Source of the DNA: an uncultured Clostridia bacterium | Lineage (GTDB): Bacteria > Bacillota_A > Clostridia > TANB77 > CAG-508 | NCBI GenBank assembly: GCA_944388685.1 | Contig: CALXJS010000075.1 | Location: 1 to 5,608, forward strand | Direction of reading: 5' to 3' | Length of the DNA stretch: 5,608 bases | Position numbers and translations under genes: made by a program | The notes under the pieces: model-generated | The model's database searches: none | Told to the model about the DNA's origin: nothing | What the model saw: only the letters and a program-made list of their open reading frames with translations | In this document: positions 5,057 to 5,608 of the stretch, one piece after another | Position numbering within the stretch: position 1 is the stretch's first letter | How the letters are laid out: the number at the start of each line of letters is the position of its first letter

Positions 5057-5608
5057 TTACATTTTATTTTTATCCAAATCTAATTTGATATGTACATCTT
5101 TTAATTGTTGTTCTGTAACAACTGATGGTGCTCTCATCAATAAATCTCTTGCCCTTTTATTTTTTGGAAATGCGATAACTTCTCTTATATTTTGTGAATC
5201 TGCAATTAGCATAATCATTCTATCAATTCCAGGTGCAGCACCTGCATGTGGTGGTGTTCCATATTGGAAAGCATTGTATAAAGCACCAAATCGATTTTTT
5301 ACATCTTCTTCACTATATCCTGCAATTTCAAATGCTTTTACCATGATTTCTGGGTTATGATTTCTAACTGCTCCTGACGCCATTTCATATCCATTACATA
5401 CCAAATCATATTGATATGCTAATACATCTAATGGATTTTGATTTTCTAGTGCTTCTAATCCACCTTGTGGCATTGAAAATGGGTTATGGCTAAAGTCAAT
5501 TGTTCCTTCATCAGATAATTCATACATTGGAAAATCTACAATAAAGCAGAATTTATATACACCTTTTTCAATTAAGTCTAATCGTTTTCCTAATTCAATT
5601 CTAACTAG
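5057..5608 (-). CDS. aspS: Aspartyl-tRNA synthetase, C-terminal part (5' end outside the window)
   Basis: Class II aminoacyl-tRNA synthetase that charges tRNA-Asp in the cytoplasm. The frame is open from the right edge to TAA at 5057, giving the last 183 residues of a protein normally near 590. Visible family elements: ELGKRLDLI then [11 protein letters not shown] near residues 20-30 of the fragment, [29 protein letters not shown], the [17 protein letters not shown] segment, and motif 3 PGIDRMIML with the ATP-binding arginine at about 130. The tail ends in KLDLDKNKM. An ATG at 5527 is an internal methionine, not a start, because the conserved reading continues upstream of it. No clear terminator lies between its stop and the toxin promoter 18 bp further on. 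Confidence 0.96.
   Translation of the reverse strand, partial: LVRIELGKRLDLIEKGVYKFCFIVDFPMYELSDEGTIDFSHNPFSMPQGGLEALENQNPLDVLAYQYDLVCNGYEMASGAVRNHNPEIMVKAFEIAGYSEEDVKNRFGALYNAFQYGTPPHAGAAPGIDRMIMLIADSQNIREVIAFPKNKRARDLLMRAPSVVTEQQLKDVHIKLDLDKNKM

Noticed and set aside
5085..5360. Plus-strand frame opposite aspS
   Set aside because: It is a shadow of the conserved aspS coding strand with no ribosome site. The same applies to plus-strand frames opposite dapL, dapF, mnmA and the TSCPD gene.
5057..5527. Complete 156-residue protein starting at 5527
   Set aside because: The conserved AspRS sequence (FIVDFP and before) continues in frame upstream to the window edge, so the methionine is internal and the gene is simply cut by the window.

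Overview
This AT-rich window reads as a chromosomal segment of a low-GC Firmicute, most likely a clostridium. Reasons: ordinary housekeeping genes with A/T-ending codons, purine-rich Shine-Dalgarno sites, sigma-A type promoters, a DapL-type diaminopimelate pathway and a TSCPD-domain small protein. Species cannot be told from the sequence.

Layout. (1) Positions 1-2096, minus strand: dapF then dapL, 18 bp apart, the last two steps to meso-diaminopimelate (tetrahydrodipicolinate to LL-DAP by DapL, LL-DAP to meso-DAP by DapF). dapL runs off the left edge essentially complete. (2) Positions 2097-2490: a gene-poor divergent region with a minus-strand promoter for dapF, a plus-strand promoter for the next gene, a 28-bp inverted repeat at the dapF start site, a tandem repeat upstream of it, and a 126-bp imperfect palindrome in the dapF leader that looks like a small dispersed element. 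(3) Positions 2491-3186, plus: a membrane-anchored monofunctional GT51 peptidoglycan glycosyltransferase, ended by a strong bidirectional terminator at 3193-3249. (4) Positions 3267-4636, minus: a TSCPD-domain protein followed by mnmA (tRNA 2-thiouridylase). (5) Positions 4637-5056: an apparent intergenic gap. (6) Positions 5057-5608, minus: the C-terminal third of aspartyl-tRNA synthetase, running off the right edge.

The most interesting part is region 5. It appears to hold a compact type I toxin-antitoxin module. On the minus strand there is a 34-residue, almost wholly hydrophobic peptide with an ideal ribosome binding site and a promoter. On the plus strand a consensus promoter (TTGACA, 17 bp, TATAAT) drives a roughly 90-nt RNA that ends at a perfect 12-bp stem and U-tract beside the peptide's stop codon. 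The two are convergent. Both transcripts would begin with the same 13 nt, so a full-length toxin mRNA could pair its 5' end with its own 3' end, and the small RNA carries a 10-of-11 match to the complement of the toxin's SD/start region. These are hallmarks of type I systems (hok, fst, txpA/ratA, bsrG/SR4, aapA1). Toxicity and expression are inferred, not shown.

Functionally, the left half supplies and polymerises cell wall precursors and the right half serves translation (tRNA charging and tRNA wobble thiolation).
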